Positions 1 to 9,049 of a stretch of 64,000 bases of DNA are shown here, piece by piece. The translations under genes and the position numbers were made by a program. The DNA comes from Palsa-360 sp963719875 (lineage in GTDB: Bacteria; Acidobacteriota; Terriglobia; Acidiferrales; UBA7541): positions 3,038,001-3,102,000 of the forward strand of contig CAVRDJ010000002.1 of the NCBI GenBank assembly GCA_963719875.1, in the 5' to 3' direction. The notes beneath the pieces are model-generated. The model worked only from the letters and a program-made list of their open reading frames with translations, ran no database searches and was not told the DNA's origin. Each line of letters opens with the position of its first letter. Position 1 is the first letter of the stretch.

Positions 1-58
1 TGTGGATTTGAGACCGGCCGGTTTATCTAATTTTCGAGTGAAATAAATTCGAGAAAAA

Positions 59-1195
59 TTACAACAAGCGTAAAAGATTCTCTGTTTCGAGCCACTTCAC
101 GATTTTACCGACATCTTGCGCGCGGTCGCGCGGACAGAGCAGCAGCGCGTCTTCGGTTTCCACGACAACCAGATCGCGGATCCCGACCGCGGCGACGAAT
201 TTTTTCGGGCTCCAGAAAAAATTTCCCTGCGCATCGAGCGCGACAAATTTTCCCGCGGAAACATTCACTCCGGCCTTCCGCGCGATCAATTCGTAGACGG
301 CGGCCCAGGAGCCGATGTCGCTCCAGCCCACTTCCGCGGGCAGGACAAAGACGCTGGGAGCAGCTGCGCGGCGCGTGACCGGCTCGAGGATGGCGTAGTC
401 CACCGAAATATTCTCGAGCTTTGGGTAAACGCGCGCTAGCGTGCGCGCGTAGCGCGGAGTTCCGATTTCACCCGCCAGGCGCATCAGCGCGTCATGCGTT
501 TTCGGCAGAAATTTCTCGAGGTTGCCGAGGAACGTCGACACGCGCCAGAAAAACATTCCTGCGTTCCAGTAGTGCCGACCGGAAGCACCATATTTTCGCG
601 CCAGCGGCAGCGCCGGCTTTTCCGTGAACTGGCGCACCGTAAAAACAGGGACGCCGTCCGCATCGACTGCTCTTCCGCGCGTGCGTTCGATGTATCCAAA
701 GCCCGTTTCGGGCCGCGAAGGCGGAATGCCCAATACGACCAGCGATCCCGCGGCGTGCGCGACGTGCAGCGCCGCGCGCACGATCCGCAGATACCGGGAC
801 GGCTTCGCAATGTAATGGTCCGCGGGAAGCACGGCCATGAGCGCATCGTTTTCCTTGCCCAGTCCGCTATGCAACAAATGCGCGGCGGCGAGACCGATCG
901 CGGCGGCAGTGTTCCGGCCAACCGGCTCCGCAAGAATGTGCGACGCGGGGACGCGCGGCATCTGCTTTTGCACGGTGGCCGCCTGTTCGGAGTTGGTGAC
1001 AACCCACTGGCGCGACGGCGGGAACAAAGGCGCAAGGCGCGCGGCGGTTTGCTCGAGCATGGTGTCGCTGCCGACGATGTTAAGCAATTGCTTCGGCGTT
1101 CGCGTGCGGCTGCGCGGCCAGAAGCGCGTGCCGCGGCCTCCTGCCAGAATAATCGCATGCGCGGCGAGCGTTTCGTGGCGCCGTTCTCTCATCAT
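59..1195 (-). CDS. manC: mannose-1-phosphate guanylyltransferase
   Basis: Makes GDP-mannose from mannose-1-phosphate and GTP for polysaccharide and glycoconjugate synthesis in the cytoplasm. The N-terminus carries the nucleotidyltransferase loop LAGGRGTRFWPRSR followed by PKQ, and FTEKP lies in the middle; both are typical of the family. About 378 residues, the length of the short form without the C-terminal isomerase domain. I chose the ATG at 1195 because it gives a 4-base ATGA overlap with the stop of manA; an in-frame start 21 bases upstream would overlap more. It is the last gene of a coupled manA-manC unit, so substrate supply and use are cotranscribed. Family assignment is firm. Confidence 0.93.
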   Translation of the reverse strand: MMRERRHETLAAHAIILAGGRGTRFWPRSRTRTPKQLLNIVGSDTMLEQTAARLAPLFPPSRQWVVTNSEQAATVQKQMPRVPASHILAEPVGRNTAAAIGLAAAHLLHSGLGKENDALMAVLPADHYIAKPSRYLRIVRAALHVAHAAGSLVVLGIPPSRPETGFGYIERTRGRAVDADGVPVFTVRQFTEKPALPLARKYGASGRHYWNAGMFFWRVSTFLGNLEKFLPKTHDALMRLAGEIGTPRYARTLARVYPKLENISVDYAILEPVTRRAAAPSVFVLPAEVGWSDIGSWAAVYELIARKAGVNVSAGKFVALDAQGNFFWSPKKFVAAVGIRDLVVVETEDALLLCPRDRAQDVGKIVKWLETENLLRLL

Positions 1196-2271
1196 AGATG
1201 CACCACTCGCGACCACGCCGCTTCCGCAATTCGCTCCTCGGTGAGACGCTCGACGAAGCCGTGCAGGTCCGGGACGTAGGCGCGTAAGAGCGTCGTGGGA
1301 GAATCCGGAGCGAGTTGATACGCGCCGAGCGCCGCTGGCAGCAACCAGACTTCCGCGGGCCCAAAGGGTTCGGCGCCGTCGGCGAATTCGATGCGTCCTT
1401 TACCCTCGAGAAAAACGAGCAAATCGAAATGTTCCGGCGAAGTGACGGCGGCGACTCGTTCGCGGAATTCCCAGCGCTCGGCCGCGAAGTACCGGCACGC
1501 CGCATAAAGGGTTTCCGTGACCGCGCCGCGCGTGATGCGCACCGGATCGCAAAGGCCGCCGCCCGCCGCGGCGGGTTCGCCGAACTGGATCACGTCCAGC
1601 GCCTGTCGGATGTGCAGCGCGCGCGGCTTGCCGTCGGCGCCCACCCGGTTGTAATCGAAGACGCGATAGGTAATGTCCGAGTGCTGCTGGATTTCGCACA
1701 GCACCACGCCGGGAGAAATCGTGTGCGTGGTCCCGGCAGGCACGAAAACGGCGTCCCCCGGATGGACCGCCACGCTTCCAAGACAATTCTCCACGGTGCC
1801 ATCGACAACGGCTCGTTGAAACGACTCGCGCGTTACATTCGGCTTGAGCCCCACGCGCACCGCCGCTCCCTCGCGCGCGCTCACCACGTACCACATTTCC
1901 GTTTTCCCGACGCCGCCCGCCGCGGACTCATGCTTCTCCGCGTACGCGTCGTCGGGATGCACCTGCACGGAAAGTTTTTCTTCCGGAAAAATAAATTTCA
2001 CCAGCAGCGGAATGCGCGGCAACCCCCGCAGACCCGTCCCCGTCCATTCCTTCGGCAGCGAGGGCCACACCTCGCCAAGCGCGCGCCCCAAAAATTCGCC
2101 CGAGGCAAATACGCACTCGTCGCCTGTCATCCAGGCTTCGCCGATCGGTTCATTTTCTTGGGAGCGGTCCGGAAACAGAGGCGAGAGGTCGCGCGCGCCC
2201 CAAATGCGAGGCAAGAAAATCGGGGCAAGCCGCGCCGGCGCCCGCCCCGAACGGGTGGTTCCCGGATTCAC
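1192..2271 (-). CDS. manA: mannose-6-phosphate isomerase, class I
   Basis: Interconverts fructose-6-phosphate and mannose-6-phosphate, feeding the downstream guanylyltransferase. Visible cupin-type metal site motifs include QVHPDD near residue 100, and VPAGTTHTI near residue 180 supplies further ligands. 359 residues, usual for the short bacterial type. The GTG start overlaps the stop of the upstream aminotransferase by 4 bases (GTGA) and the gene overlaps manC by 4 bases, so all three genes appear translationally coupled. The phosphomannomutase needed between ManA and ManC is not in the window. Confidence 0.92.
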   Translation of the reverse strand: MNPGTTRSGRAPARLAPIFLPRIWGARDLSPLFPDRSQENEPIGEAWMTGDECVFASGEFLGRALGEVWPSLPKEWTGTGLRGLPRIPLLVKFIFPEEKLSVQVHPDDAYAEKHESAAGGVGKTEMWYVVSAREGAAVRVGLKPNVTRESFQRAVVDGTVENCLGSVAVHPGDAVFVPAGTTHTISPGVVLCEIQQHSDITYRVFDYNRVGADGKPRALHIRQALDVIQFGEPAAAGGGLCDPVRITRGAVTETLYAACRYFAAERWEFRERVAAVTSPEHFDLLVFLEGKGRIEFADGAEPFGPAEVWLLPAALGAYQLAPDSPTTLLRAYVPDLHGFVERLTEERIAEAAWSRVVHL

Positions 2272-3452
2272 CGGGCCGCTTCCGCCATGGCGAAGAATTT
2301 TTCGAGGCGGCGCAGTCCTTCCTCGATGCGGTCAATGGAAGTCGCGTAGGATAGCCGGAGGTAGCCGGGCGTGCCGAACGCCTCGCCGGGGACGCAGGCC
2401 AGATGCTGCTTTTCCAGAAGCACTTTCGCAAGCGCAGTCGTGTCCGCAATCCCGTTGCCCAGATGAGCAGCCACGCTGGGGAACGCATAAAATGCTCCGC
2501 CGGGCTCAACGCAGGTAACGCCGGGAATCGCGCGAAGCCCGGAAACGATGCGATCGCGCCGCCGCGAATATTCCGCGAGCATCGCGGTTACCGTGTCCAT
2601 TGGTCCGGTCAACGCCTCGAGCGCCGCGTATTGCGCGATCGAAGTCGGGTTCGACGTCGACTGGCTCTGCACCTTGATCATCGCCGAAATCAGCGGCTCG
2701 GGCGCCAGCGCGTAGCCCACGCGCCAGCCGGTCATGGCAAACGTCTTGGACAGCGAACCGGCTACGATGATATTCGGCTTCGTTCCCGACACGCTGGCGA
2801 GCGACCACGGTTTATCGTTTCCGTACAAGAAGTGCGAATAGCATTCATCCGTCATCACCCAAATGTTCTTCGCGCGGCACACTTCGTAGATTTTCACAAA
2901 TTCGTCGTTCGGAACGACCGCTCCGCTGGGATTGTTCGGCGAATTCACAATCAGCAGCTTTGTTCGCGGTGTAATCGCGCGAGATACCATCTCGGCGCGC
3001 AGCCGAAAGCCGTCGGACGGATCGGTCATCACCGGCACCGGCGTCGCGCCTGTGTACAGGACCTGCTCCGGATAGGTGACCCAATAGGGCGCGGGGATCA
3101 GAACTTCGTCGCCCTTTTCCAGCAGAGAGCAGAGCGCATTAAAGAGGGCGTGCTTGCCCCCCACCGTCACAACGCATTCCGGCACCGTGTAGGACGAGCC
3201 GAACTGCGTCGCGTGCCATTTGCAAATCGCTTCGCGCAGCGCGGAGATCCCGGGCGTCGGCGTATATTTCGTCCGTCCTTCCTGCATTGCGCGGATCGCC
3301 GCGCGCTGGATGTGCTCCGGTGTTGGAAAATCCGGCTCGCCGGGGCCGAAGTCGGCCAGGTCCACGCCCTGGGCTTTGAGTTTTTCGGCCGCCGCCATTA
3401 CAGCGGAGGTTGGCGATATAGCGATGCGGTTGACGCGGGCAGCGAGTGGCAC
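2268..3452 (-). CDS. aspC: pyridoxal-phosphate aminotransferase, aspartate type
   Basis: Class I aminotransferase, most like bacterial aspartate aminotransferases that move the amino group of aspartate to 2-oxoglutarate. Typical blocks are visible: GPGEPDFPTP near the N-terminus, the GRTKYTPTPGI loop, NSPNNPSG, and SLSKTFAMTGWRVGY, which holds the PLP-binding lysine. I prefer the GTG at 3452 over a TTG at 3491: it has a GGAG element about 9 bases upstream, and the protein then begins at the usual family position just before RINRI-like residues. Substrate range cannot be settled from sequence; tyrosine or prephenate activity is possible in this family. Confidence 0.88.
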   Translation of the reverse strand: MPLAARVNRIAISPTSAVMAAAEKLKAQGVDLADFGPGEPDFPTPEHIQRAAIRAMQEGRTKYTPTPGISALREAICKWHATQFGSSYTVPECVVTVGGKHALFNALCSLLEKGDEVLIPAPYWVTYPEQVLYTGATPVPVMTDPSDGFRLRAEMVSRAITPRTKLLIVNSPNNPSGAVVPNDEFVKIYEVCRAKNIWVMTDECYSHFLYGNDKPWSLASVSGTKPNIIVAGSLSKTFAMTGWRVGYALAPEPLISAMIKVQSQSTSNPTSIAQYAALEALTGPMDTVTAMLAEYSRRRDRIVSGLRAIPGVTCVEPGGAFYAFPSVAAHLGNGIADTTALAKVLLEKQHLACVPGEAFGTPGYLRLSYATSIDRIEEGLRRLEKFFAMAEAAR

Positions 3453-3500
3453 GGGATTCGGCTCCTTTGTTTCTAGATCAATATCGAACAACCCTCACGT

Positions 3501-3582
3501 TTGTCATTCCGAGCGAAGCGAGGAATCTCTCTGTGCATCAAATCAAGAATGAGAGATTCCTCGCTTCGCTCGGAATGACAAA
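3501..3582. repeat. inverted repeat of the TGTCATTCCGAG family
   Basis: Two near-perfect 30-base arms, one starting TTGTCATTCCGAGCGAAGCG and the other its reverse complement, are separated by about 20 bases. Related copies lie at 19807-19975, 25389-25593 and 33688-33833. It sits between the aminotransferase and coaD, and could form a strong cruciform or RNA hairpin. Translation of this repeat gives the HSERSEES peptide often seen in spurious gene predictions. Confidence 0.9.
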
Positions 3583-3607
3583 CGGAAAACATTCCGTCAA
3601 AAAACCA

Positions 3608-4090
3608 CTACAGAATTTTCGCGCGCAGGCGCTCCTCCACGAGCGGCGGCACCAAGCTGGTAATCGACGCCCCAAGCTGCGCAATTTCGCGCACCAGCCG
3701 CGAACTGAGATAGCTATAAGCCACCGCCGGCATCATAAAAACGGTTTCGACATTCGGATTGAGCTTGCGATTCATCATGGCCATCTGCAATTCATATTCG
3801 TAATCCGAAACCGCGCGAATCCCGCGCAGGATCACGTTCGCCTCGCGCAGCCGCGCGTAATCCACCAGCAGCCCGCTGAACACATCGATTTCGACGTTGG
3901 GCCACGGCCGCGTGACTTCGCGCAGCATCTCCACCCGTTCGTCGATCGTGAACAGCGGATCCTTGTCGAGGTTGCGCAGAATGCTGACCACCAGCCGGTC
4001 AAATATCTTGGCGCCGCGCTCGATCAAATCAAGGTGCCCGTTGGTCACCGGGTCAAACGACCCCGGATAAATGGCCAGGACATTTTTCAT
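3608..4090 (-). CDS. coaD: phosphopantetheine adenylyltransferase
   Basis: Catalyses the penultimate step of coenzyme A synthesis, joining AMP to 4'-phosphopantetheine. The nucleotidyltransferase motif GSFDPVTNGHLDLI lies at the N-terminus and the second phosphate-binding motif YLSSRLVRE near residue 130. From the ATG at 4090 the protein is 160 residues, the normal CoaD length; 22 further in-frame residues upstream lack family similarity. An AGGCGGA element precedes this start. Confidence 0.95.
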   Translation of the reverse strand: MKNVLAIYPGSFDPVTNGHLDLIERGAKIFDRLVVSILRNLDKDPLFTIDERVEMLREVTRPWPNVEIDVFSGLLVDYARLREANVILRGIRAVSDYEYELQMAMMNRKLNPNVETVFMMPAVAYSYLSSRLVREIAQLGASITSLVPPLVEERLRAKIL

Positions 4091-4287
4091 GGTTTCGTCC
4101 GCCTGCGTCCGCTCGGTTCCCAACCATTGTAGCGAAAATTGAAGCGGATTACGCAAGGGAATTGGCGGGGGCTAAATTCCTGGCTGGGATTTTTTTGTGG
4201 AAGAGTACGCAATAAGAAAACAGGCAACCGGCCATATTCCAAGAAGACTACTTCAACGTATTTGTCTCCTTTTCTTCAAACCCACAT

Positions 4288-4734
4288 TCACTGCTTGGGG
4301 TAATTTCCCGATTTGGAGCCGCTCGTCGGGCCAACAGGTTCCCCCTTGATCTCTCCCGAAGTGGCGTTTAGCGTCTTGCCGTTGGAGAGCACGACCAGTT
4401 TGATTCGCCCGTAGGGCAGGCCATTTTTGGTCGGCATCAAAGTTACGGTAACTTCATCCCCAGCTTTGAAAGATGCCTTCCCCCAGCCTGCGTAGACCAT
4501 GTTTCCGGGATTTTGAGTCTCTGCAATCCAATGCACCATCTGCCCGCTTTCATTCTTTACGTCAAATTGAAGCAGGCAATGAGGGTTGGACCAGTCCCAT
4601 TCCGTGACGCTACCCTTCAGCGTAACCGTTTTGTCCGTGTCAAACACTGCCGTCCCGTGGTGCGCAAAAAGGGGCATGGACACACTCAGGAGACCAACCG
4701 CCACGGCAAACACCGATATAGCCCTCTTTCCCAT
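4288..4734 (-). CDS. secreted DUF6152-type protein (copy 1)
   Basis: Small exported protein of unknown function, 148 residues. It starts at the ATG at 4734 behind a strong AAGGAGGC site. A signal peptide ends at PLFA, so the predicted mature protein begins HHGTAVFDTDK. Then come a GSVTEWDWSNPH block and an EWxxPxH-like pattern shared with the copies at 57888 and 58326. It lies 55 bases downstream of the WEGDTLV-family gene at 4790 on the same strand and is probably cotranscribed with it. Family name is from recognition of the pattern; the function is not known to me. Confidence 0.8.
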   Translation of the reverse strand: MGKRAISVFAVAVGLLSVSMPLFAHHGTAVFDTDKTVTLKGSVTEWDWSNPHCLLQFDVKNESGQMVHWIAETQNPGNMVYAGWGKASFKAGDEVTVTLMPTKNGLPYGRIKLVVLSNGKTLNATSGEIKGEPVGPTSGSKSGNYPKQ

Positions 4735-4789
4735 TGAAATTGCCTCCTTGCAAAGAATATCTGAATTGGAAACTACATTCCCACGCAAG

Positions 4790-5698
4790 CTATCGGCCAG
4801 GTGTCTCGCCACTCGGTGGACTCGCCGGCGCACTCGTGGGATTGGCGAATAATTTATTGTATCTCTCAATTTCGGACAGAGAGCAGTACACCTCCATCAC
4901 ATCATGGTGAGGATCCGCCAAGCGCATCGGAAACTTGTTCAAGGCGATCCAGGGTTTGGTGTACATCTTCGGGTCGTCAATGGTTACCGTCAGTTCCAGC
5001 CGGTCATGATTCACGCGATGAAAGCGCTCCTCCACGCGTGCTGCGTCGCTGATCGGACGGCCCGTAAGATCCAGCCAGACTCTGTCTTCCGGCATCATCC
5101 CGACCGTCTGGACGACCAGCGTGCTGTCGTCCACCCATTTGCCGACCGAGTAGCCATAAAAGCGTTGCTCTCGAACTTCCTTCCCCACCAGCACGGCTCC
5201 ATCGACCAATTTGGGGAGTTGCCGCCCATCCGTCCAGATCACCCGCCACGCCTCCGCATATTGATACAAGATCGCCACTTTGTACTCGTTCTGAAAGATT
5301 TGAGTATCCCTCAGATAATAAAGGTCCGTTCGGGGGAATCCCAGCGGCTCGCAACTATCCCGCGGATCGTTATAAAGCGTAGGAAGAACCGCATCCGCCC
5401 CAATGGGAGCTTTGTGTGACTTGTAAGTTTCGAGTCCGAGGGGAGTATAAGGCAGTTGATGCTCCGGCTTCCCGTCGTTCGGCATGGCCTTTGCGCCGTA
5501 AGGCTGGATTCCGTCGTTCGGTCCATTGGCCGGCGTCCAGGTACCAGAAATGTCATGAGGTGGAGCGGGCTCTGCCGCCGCTTCCCGATCCTTGGCCGCC
5601 CCGGACTGCTGAGGCCGCGCGTTCTGGGCAAACGCCAGTTGGGAAATAGTCAGTGCCGCTGCTACTACGATCACCGGGACCCTGAAGTGGTTAAGCAT
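4790..5698 (-). CDS. secreted WEGDTLV-family protein (copy 1, divergent)
   Basis: Exported protein of about 302 residues and unknown function. A signal peptide (RVPVIVVAAALTISQLAFA) is followed by HDISGTW, a central RVIWTDGR, a YSVGKWVDDSTLVVQT block, a VEERFHR block and VTIDDPKMYTKPW. The same motif order occurs in five genes at 55-60.5 kb, where the fourth block reads GxWEGDTLV. The ATG at 5698 is chosen because it starts directly at the signal peptide; 60 extra in-frame residues upstream have no secretion features. Pairs with the DUF6152 gene downstream, as the related genes do at 57-58 kb. Confidence 0.78.
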   Translation of the reverse strand: MLNHFRVPVIVVAAALTISQLAFAQNARPQQSGAAKDREAAAEPAPPHDISGTWTPANGPNDGIQPYGAKAMPNDGKPEHQLPYTPLGLETYKSHKAPIGADAVLPTLYNDPRDSCEPLGFPRTDLYYLRDTQIFQNEYKVAILYQYAEAWRVIWTDGRQLPKLVDGAVLVGKEVREQRFYGYSVGKWVDDSTLVVQTVGMMPEDRVWLDLTGRPISDAARVEERFHRVNHDRLELTVTIDDPKMYTKPWIALNKFPMRLADPHHDVMEVYCSLSEIERYNKLFANPTSAPASPPSGETPGR

Positions 5699-5952
5699 TT
5701 TCGTAACGTTCCACCCAGACTTCAACCGGAATTTCCAATTGAGAGTTGTAGTTCGCACAGCATACGCTGCTTCCGCACTCGACACAATAAACTTGCTGCT
5801 TGAGCGAGCCTGCGCGGAGATCGTCAAGTTCCGATACCCAAGTCCCGAGAAAGGTGGAATATCGAAAAGTAACGCCAATCTCGAAAATCAAGAAGTGCGG
5901 GCTTTTGATTTGATAGAATACAAATGCATTTCCGCGACGGATACGCGCTGCA

Positions 5953-6879
5953 ATGAAAACCATTCCGCTCATTTGGCTCGGCGTCTTATTCCTTGGCTCG
6001 CAACCTGCCGTTTTTGCGCAGGCTGCCCCCCAGCAGGCCCACGCGAAAAAGAGTTCTGAAACCGCGTCAACCTTTGCGTTCGAGCCTCTGGACCAATGGA
6101 AGGCGGCCGTCCTCGCCGGCAATAAAGTAGCCCTCTCGGCCTTCTACATGACATCTCCGCCAGCAAGAGCGAAGACTCCAAAGGGCGAGACGCTGGATCC
6201 CTCAGAGGAGCCTACGTTCTGGTCCTCGCTCAAGTCAGCAGGGCTCGACCACCTGGACGTAAAAGTTCTCGAGGCGAAAACGGTGCAACCGGGAGTGCTG
6301 GCGCTTGTCCTGCGGTTTGAAGCGGGGTTCAATACCAGCCAAGGAGAAAAACCCGTCGTCGTCTCAGGCGCTCAAGTCTGGGTGCAGAGGCTCGGCGATT
6401 GGAAAATTGTCTCGACGCAACGAAGCGATCTCGCGGAAAAAGAAGCCCGCCGCTTGCCAGAACCGGCAAAGCCCAATACGCAGCTCTACCCGCCGCCGGA
6501 TGAGGCGCAAAAGGAAATTTCCTCGGCGCTCGCCGCGGCTGCCAAGGACCACAAGCGCGTCCTCTTAGTGTTCGGAGGAAACTGGTGCTACGACTGTCAC
6601 GTCTTGGATTCCACGTTTCGCTCGAAAACCTTCGCCCCGCTGGTAAACGCGAATTACCACGTCATTCATATCAACGTCGGTAATTACGATGCCAACCTCG
6701 ATCTCGCCAAAAAATACGAAATTCCTCTCGATAAGGGCGTCCCCAGCCTCGCCATTCTCGACCCGGACGGCAAACTGGTCGTCAGCCAAAAAAAAGGCGA
6801 ATTTGAATCCACCGTCAGAATCGGCCCCGAAGACGTCGTCGATTTCCTGAAAAAGTGGAAGCCCCAGCGAGGAAGCTAG
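5953..6879 (+). CDS. exported thioredoxin-fold protein
   Basis: 308-residue protein with a signal peptide (cleavage after VFAQA). An N-terminal region of about 130 residues resembles an NTF2-like or association domain (weak inference). The C-terminal thioredoxin-like domain begins near residue 175 and carries the redox pair in GNWCYDCH near residues 210-217, so it is CxxC with YD between the cysteines. The cis-proline is visible in KGVPSLAILD. Probably a periplasmic thiol oxidoreductase or cytochrome-maturation-type protein. It is divergent from the WEGDTLV gene and upstream of a CxxCH protein, whose haem cysteines would need reduction, a plausible link. Confidence 0.82.
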   Translation: MKTIPLIWLGVLFLGSQPAVFAQAAPQQAHAKKSSETASTFAFEPLDQWKAAVLAGNKVALSAFYMTSPPARAKTPKGETLDPSEEPTFWSSLKSAGLDHLDVKVLEAKTVQPGVLALVLRFEAGFNTSQGEKPVVVSGAQVWVQRLGDWKIVSTQRSDLAEKEARRLPEPAKPNTQLYPPPDEAQKEISSALAAAAKDHKRVLLVFGGNWCYDCHVLDSTFRSKTFAPLVNANYHVIHINVGNYDANLDLAKKYEIPLDKGVPSLAILDPDGKLVVSQKKGEFESTVRIGPEDVVDFLKKWKPQRGS

Positions 6880-6894
6880 GCGCCGAGAAGTTTT

Positions 6895-6929
6895 TCACCA
6901 GTCACCAATCACCAATCACCATTCACTCC
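6895..6929. repeat. 7-bp tandem repeat array
   Basis: Five consecutive 7-base units of the type TCACCAA occur just after the thioredoxin-fold gene. The period of exactly 7 is shared with arrays at 12669, 15532, 36970, 37117, 43732, 43926 and 45546. Confidence 0.8.
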
Positions 6930-7106
6930 CTTAACTGCCCGTTCAAAATTCGTGAGTGTGCTGGAACAGATTTGGCGTATACTCCGCCAATAGCCAGGCC
7001 CAATTGCACATTTTGAAGATCTCTTGCTGCACAAGCGTGCTGCAACGGCATCTGTTGCAAGGCCTCCGCACTCACGCGCGGTGAGAGAAAACTAAGGAGA
7101 TCGGGA

Positions 7107-8762
7107 ATGACATCCATCGGAACGCGATCGAAATTTACGCTCATTTTCGCGGCTGTTTTGTTATTCCTCTGCGGCCAGTTTGCCTGGGCGGCGGAAAATA
7201 ACTCCACCGTCGAGGGCGTCGTGCAAGACGCATCCGGGAAACCTGTCGCGGGCGCGTTTGTGAAGCTGAAGAATAACGACCGCCATCTCGAATTCATGGT
7301 CATCAGCCAGGCGCAAGGACACTACACGGTGAGCAATTTGCCCGCCGGCCAGTACGTGATCCAGGGCGTTGGGGGCGGCTATCAGAGCAAAGTTTCCGCG
7401 CCAGTGGACGTGGCAGAGGGCAAAACCGCGAAACAGGATTTGTCGCTGACCGCCAAGCAAGGACCCATGCTCCCGCGCGCCTGGCCCATGAAAACTCCCG
7501 AAGCGCTGATGGTCACGGTTTCCAAAGACTTGCCTGAAGGGGACGGCAAAAAACTCGTTGCCGCTCGGTGCACGACCTGCCACGACACGGAGCGATTCGT
7601 CGGCTTCCACATGTCGCGCGACCGGTGGGCGTTCACCATCCGAAGGATGCGCGGCCGGATTCGAACCGCAAAACTCCGCGACCTGACCCCGGACGAAGCC
7701 AAGCTCGCGATCGACTACCTATCGACCAACTTCCCGCCGACTCGCCCGGAGGACCTCAACGACCGCCTGCCTCGTACACTGCTGGAAGGAAAAGCCCTGC
7801 ATTACCGGGCTGTCCAATATGACATCTCGGACACCAGTCTCGGTGCGGAGCCGCATGACGTCGCCGTCGATCCCCACGGCAACGGTTGGGTCAGCCAGCG
7901 GATGGGCAAGCTGGGCCGCCTGGATCCCAAAACGCTTGAATACACAGAAGTTTCCATTCCAGCCGGCGTAGCTGCCGAAGACGGCCAGGTGCTGGGCAAC
8001 CTCCAGATCGACGCCAAAGGACAGCTTTGGGTTCCAGACGGGCCCAACTACCGTTGGCTGAATTACGACGTCAACACGGGGAAATTCACGCCGTACGATT
8101 GGCCCAAGGACAATCGCGCCGATGCCGGTGGAAATTCGATGCTCATTCACCCGAATGGCACCATCTGGGAGACGGCCGGAAACCAGGTTCGCATGCTCAA
8201 CACGGCGACCAAGGAATTCAAGTTCTTTGACACGCCTTCCTACCTGGCCACGCAGAAGCCGAATGGCGCCTACGGCATCACCGTTGCAGGCGATGGGTCC
8301 GTTTGGTGGGCCGAGGATATGGCCGACCGCATGTCGAGAATCGACCCGGCCACGGGCAAGGTCGAGGAGTACAAGATCCCCTTCGACGGCATTGCCTACC
8401 CGCGCCGCATGAGTCACGACGCCCGCGGCGATCTCTGGGTCGGCCTTTGGAACGCGGGACTCCTGATGAAAGTCGATTACGAAACCAAGCAAATGACGTT
8501 TTTTGCTCCACCCACGGAAACCCCCGGCACTTATTCCGTTACCGTGGACCGCAAGAACAACCTGATTTGGGTAAGTGAGCAAATGGCCGACAAAATCGCC
8601 CGCTACAATCCCAAGACGGGCGAATGGGTGGAGTTCCCGCTTCCGGATTCCGAGTCGGACCCCAGGAGGCTCGAAATCGATCCAAACAATCCTAATCGCG
8701 TCTGGTGGAGCGGAAATCTCTCTGCTCGCATGGGATTTGTCGAAGTCCTCCCAGGGAATTAG
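7107..8762 (+). CDS. secreted propeller protein with carboxypeptidase-regulatory and cytochrome c segments (copy 1)
   Basis: 551 residues. Order of parts: signal peptide (to about residue 29); carboxypeptidase-regulatory-like beta-sandwich, residues 33-115 (GVVQDASGKPVAGAFV, SNLPAGQYVIQ); a single haem c site CTTCH at residues 155-159 inside a small helical region; then a streptogramin-lyase-like (Vgb) beta-propeller, about residues 215-545, with repeated DPxTGxxxEY and GxxWxxE strands. The start has a good AAGGAGAT site. Covalent haem implies export across the membrane. The combination suggests a periplasmic redox protein, but the substrate is unknown; true Vgb lyase activity is not implied. 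Paralogue at 52548. Confidence 0.85.
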   Translation: MTSIGTRSKFTLIFAAVLLFLCGQFAWAAENNSTVEGVVQDASGKPVAGAFVKLKNNDRHLEFMVISQAQGHYTVSNLPAGQYVIQGVGGGYQSKVSAPVDVAEGKTAKQDLSLTAKQGPMLPRAWPMKTPEALMVTVSKDLPEGDGKKLVAARCTTCHDTERFVGFHMSRDRWAFTIRRMRGRIRTAKLRDLTPDEAKLAIDYLSTNFPPTRPEDLNDRLPRTLLEGKALHYRAVQYDISDTSLGAEPHDVAVDPHGNGWVSQRMGKLGRLDPKTLEYTEVSIPAGVAAEDGQVLGNLQIDAKGQLWVPDGPNYRWLNYDVNTGKFTPYDWPKDNRADAGGNSMLIHPNGTIWETAGNQVRMLNTATKEFKFFDTPSYLATQKPNGAYGITVAGDGSVWWAEDMADRMSRIDPATGKVEEYKIPFDGIAYPRRMSHDARGDLWVGLWNAGLLMKVDYETKQMTFFAPPTETPGTYSVTVDRKNNLIWVSEQMADKIARYNPKTGEWVEFPLPDSESDPRRLEIDPNNPNRVWWSGNLSARMGFVEVLPGN

Positions 8763-8794
8763 GTTCCACTCGGAACCGTAATGTTGGAAGTATT

Positions 8795-8830
8795 CCCGGG
8801 AACGCCAATCTCCCGATTGGCGTTCCCGGG
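8795..8830. repeat. hairpin repeat with CCCGGGAACG foot
   Basis: Perfect inverted repeat with arms CCCGGGAACGCCAATC and its reverse complement, and a 4-base loop. A larger, internally expanded copy with the same arms lies at 15169-15240. It may also terminate transcription of the upstream gene. Confidence 0.85.
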
Positions 8831-8951
8831 CTTCCTAGCCCTGCTCCAGAATCTATGTTGATTCATACAAACCTCGCTTGACCGTTCATCCCTGCAAAAC
8901 CACCAGTCGACCCGCGAATTAGCCCTTTCATTGCATCATATTTGACTAACC

Positions 8952-8966
8952 CGACCAAATTGGTCG
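8952..8966. promoter_or_regulatory. candidate IscR operator, upstream copy
   Basis: Perfect 15-base palindrome CGACCAAATTGGTCG, 46 bases upstream of the -35 element of the isc promoter. It matches the second site at 9050 at 13 of 15 positions. Confidence 0.65.
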
Positions 8967-9012
8967 TAATGTAAGGTGCTGGCTCAGTGGGAGTTGCCGA
9001 GGTTGGAACCAC

Positions 9013-9042
9013 TTGACATTGGTACTGGACTGGCATTATCAT
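9013..9042 (+). promoter_or_regulatory. candidate sigma-70 promoter of the isc operon
   Basis: TTGACA at 9013-9018 and TATCAT at 9037-9042, with an 18-base spacer. Transcription would begin just before the second palindrome. Confidence 0.6.
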
Positions 9043-9049
9043 TCAACTG

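Noticed and set aside
1315..2349. Plus-strand open frame over manA
   Set aside because: manA motifs and the coupled overlaps on the minus strand explain the region.
3446..4132. Plus-strand open frame across the repeat and coaD
   Set aside because: It reads through the TGTCATTCCGAG repeat (HSERSEES-like peptide) and antisense to coaD.
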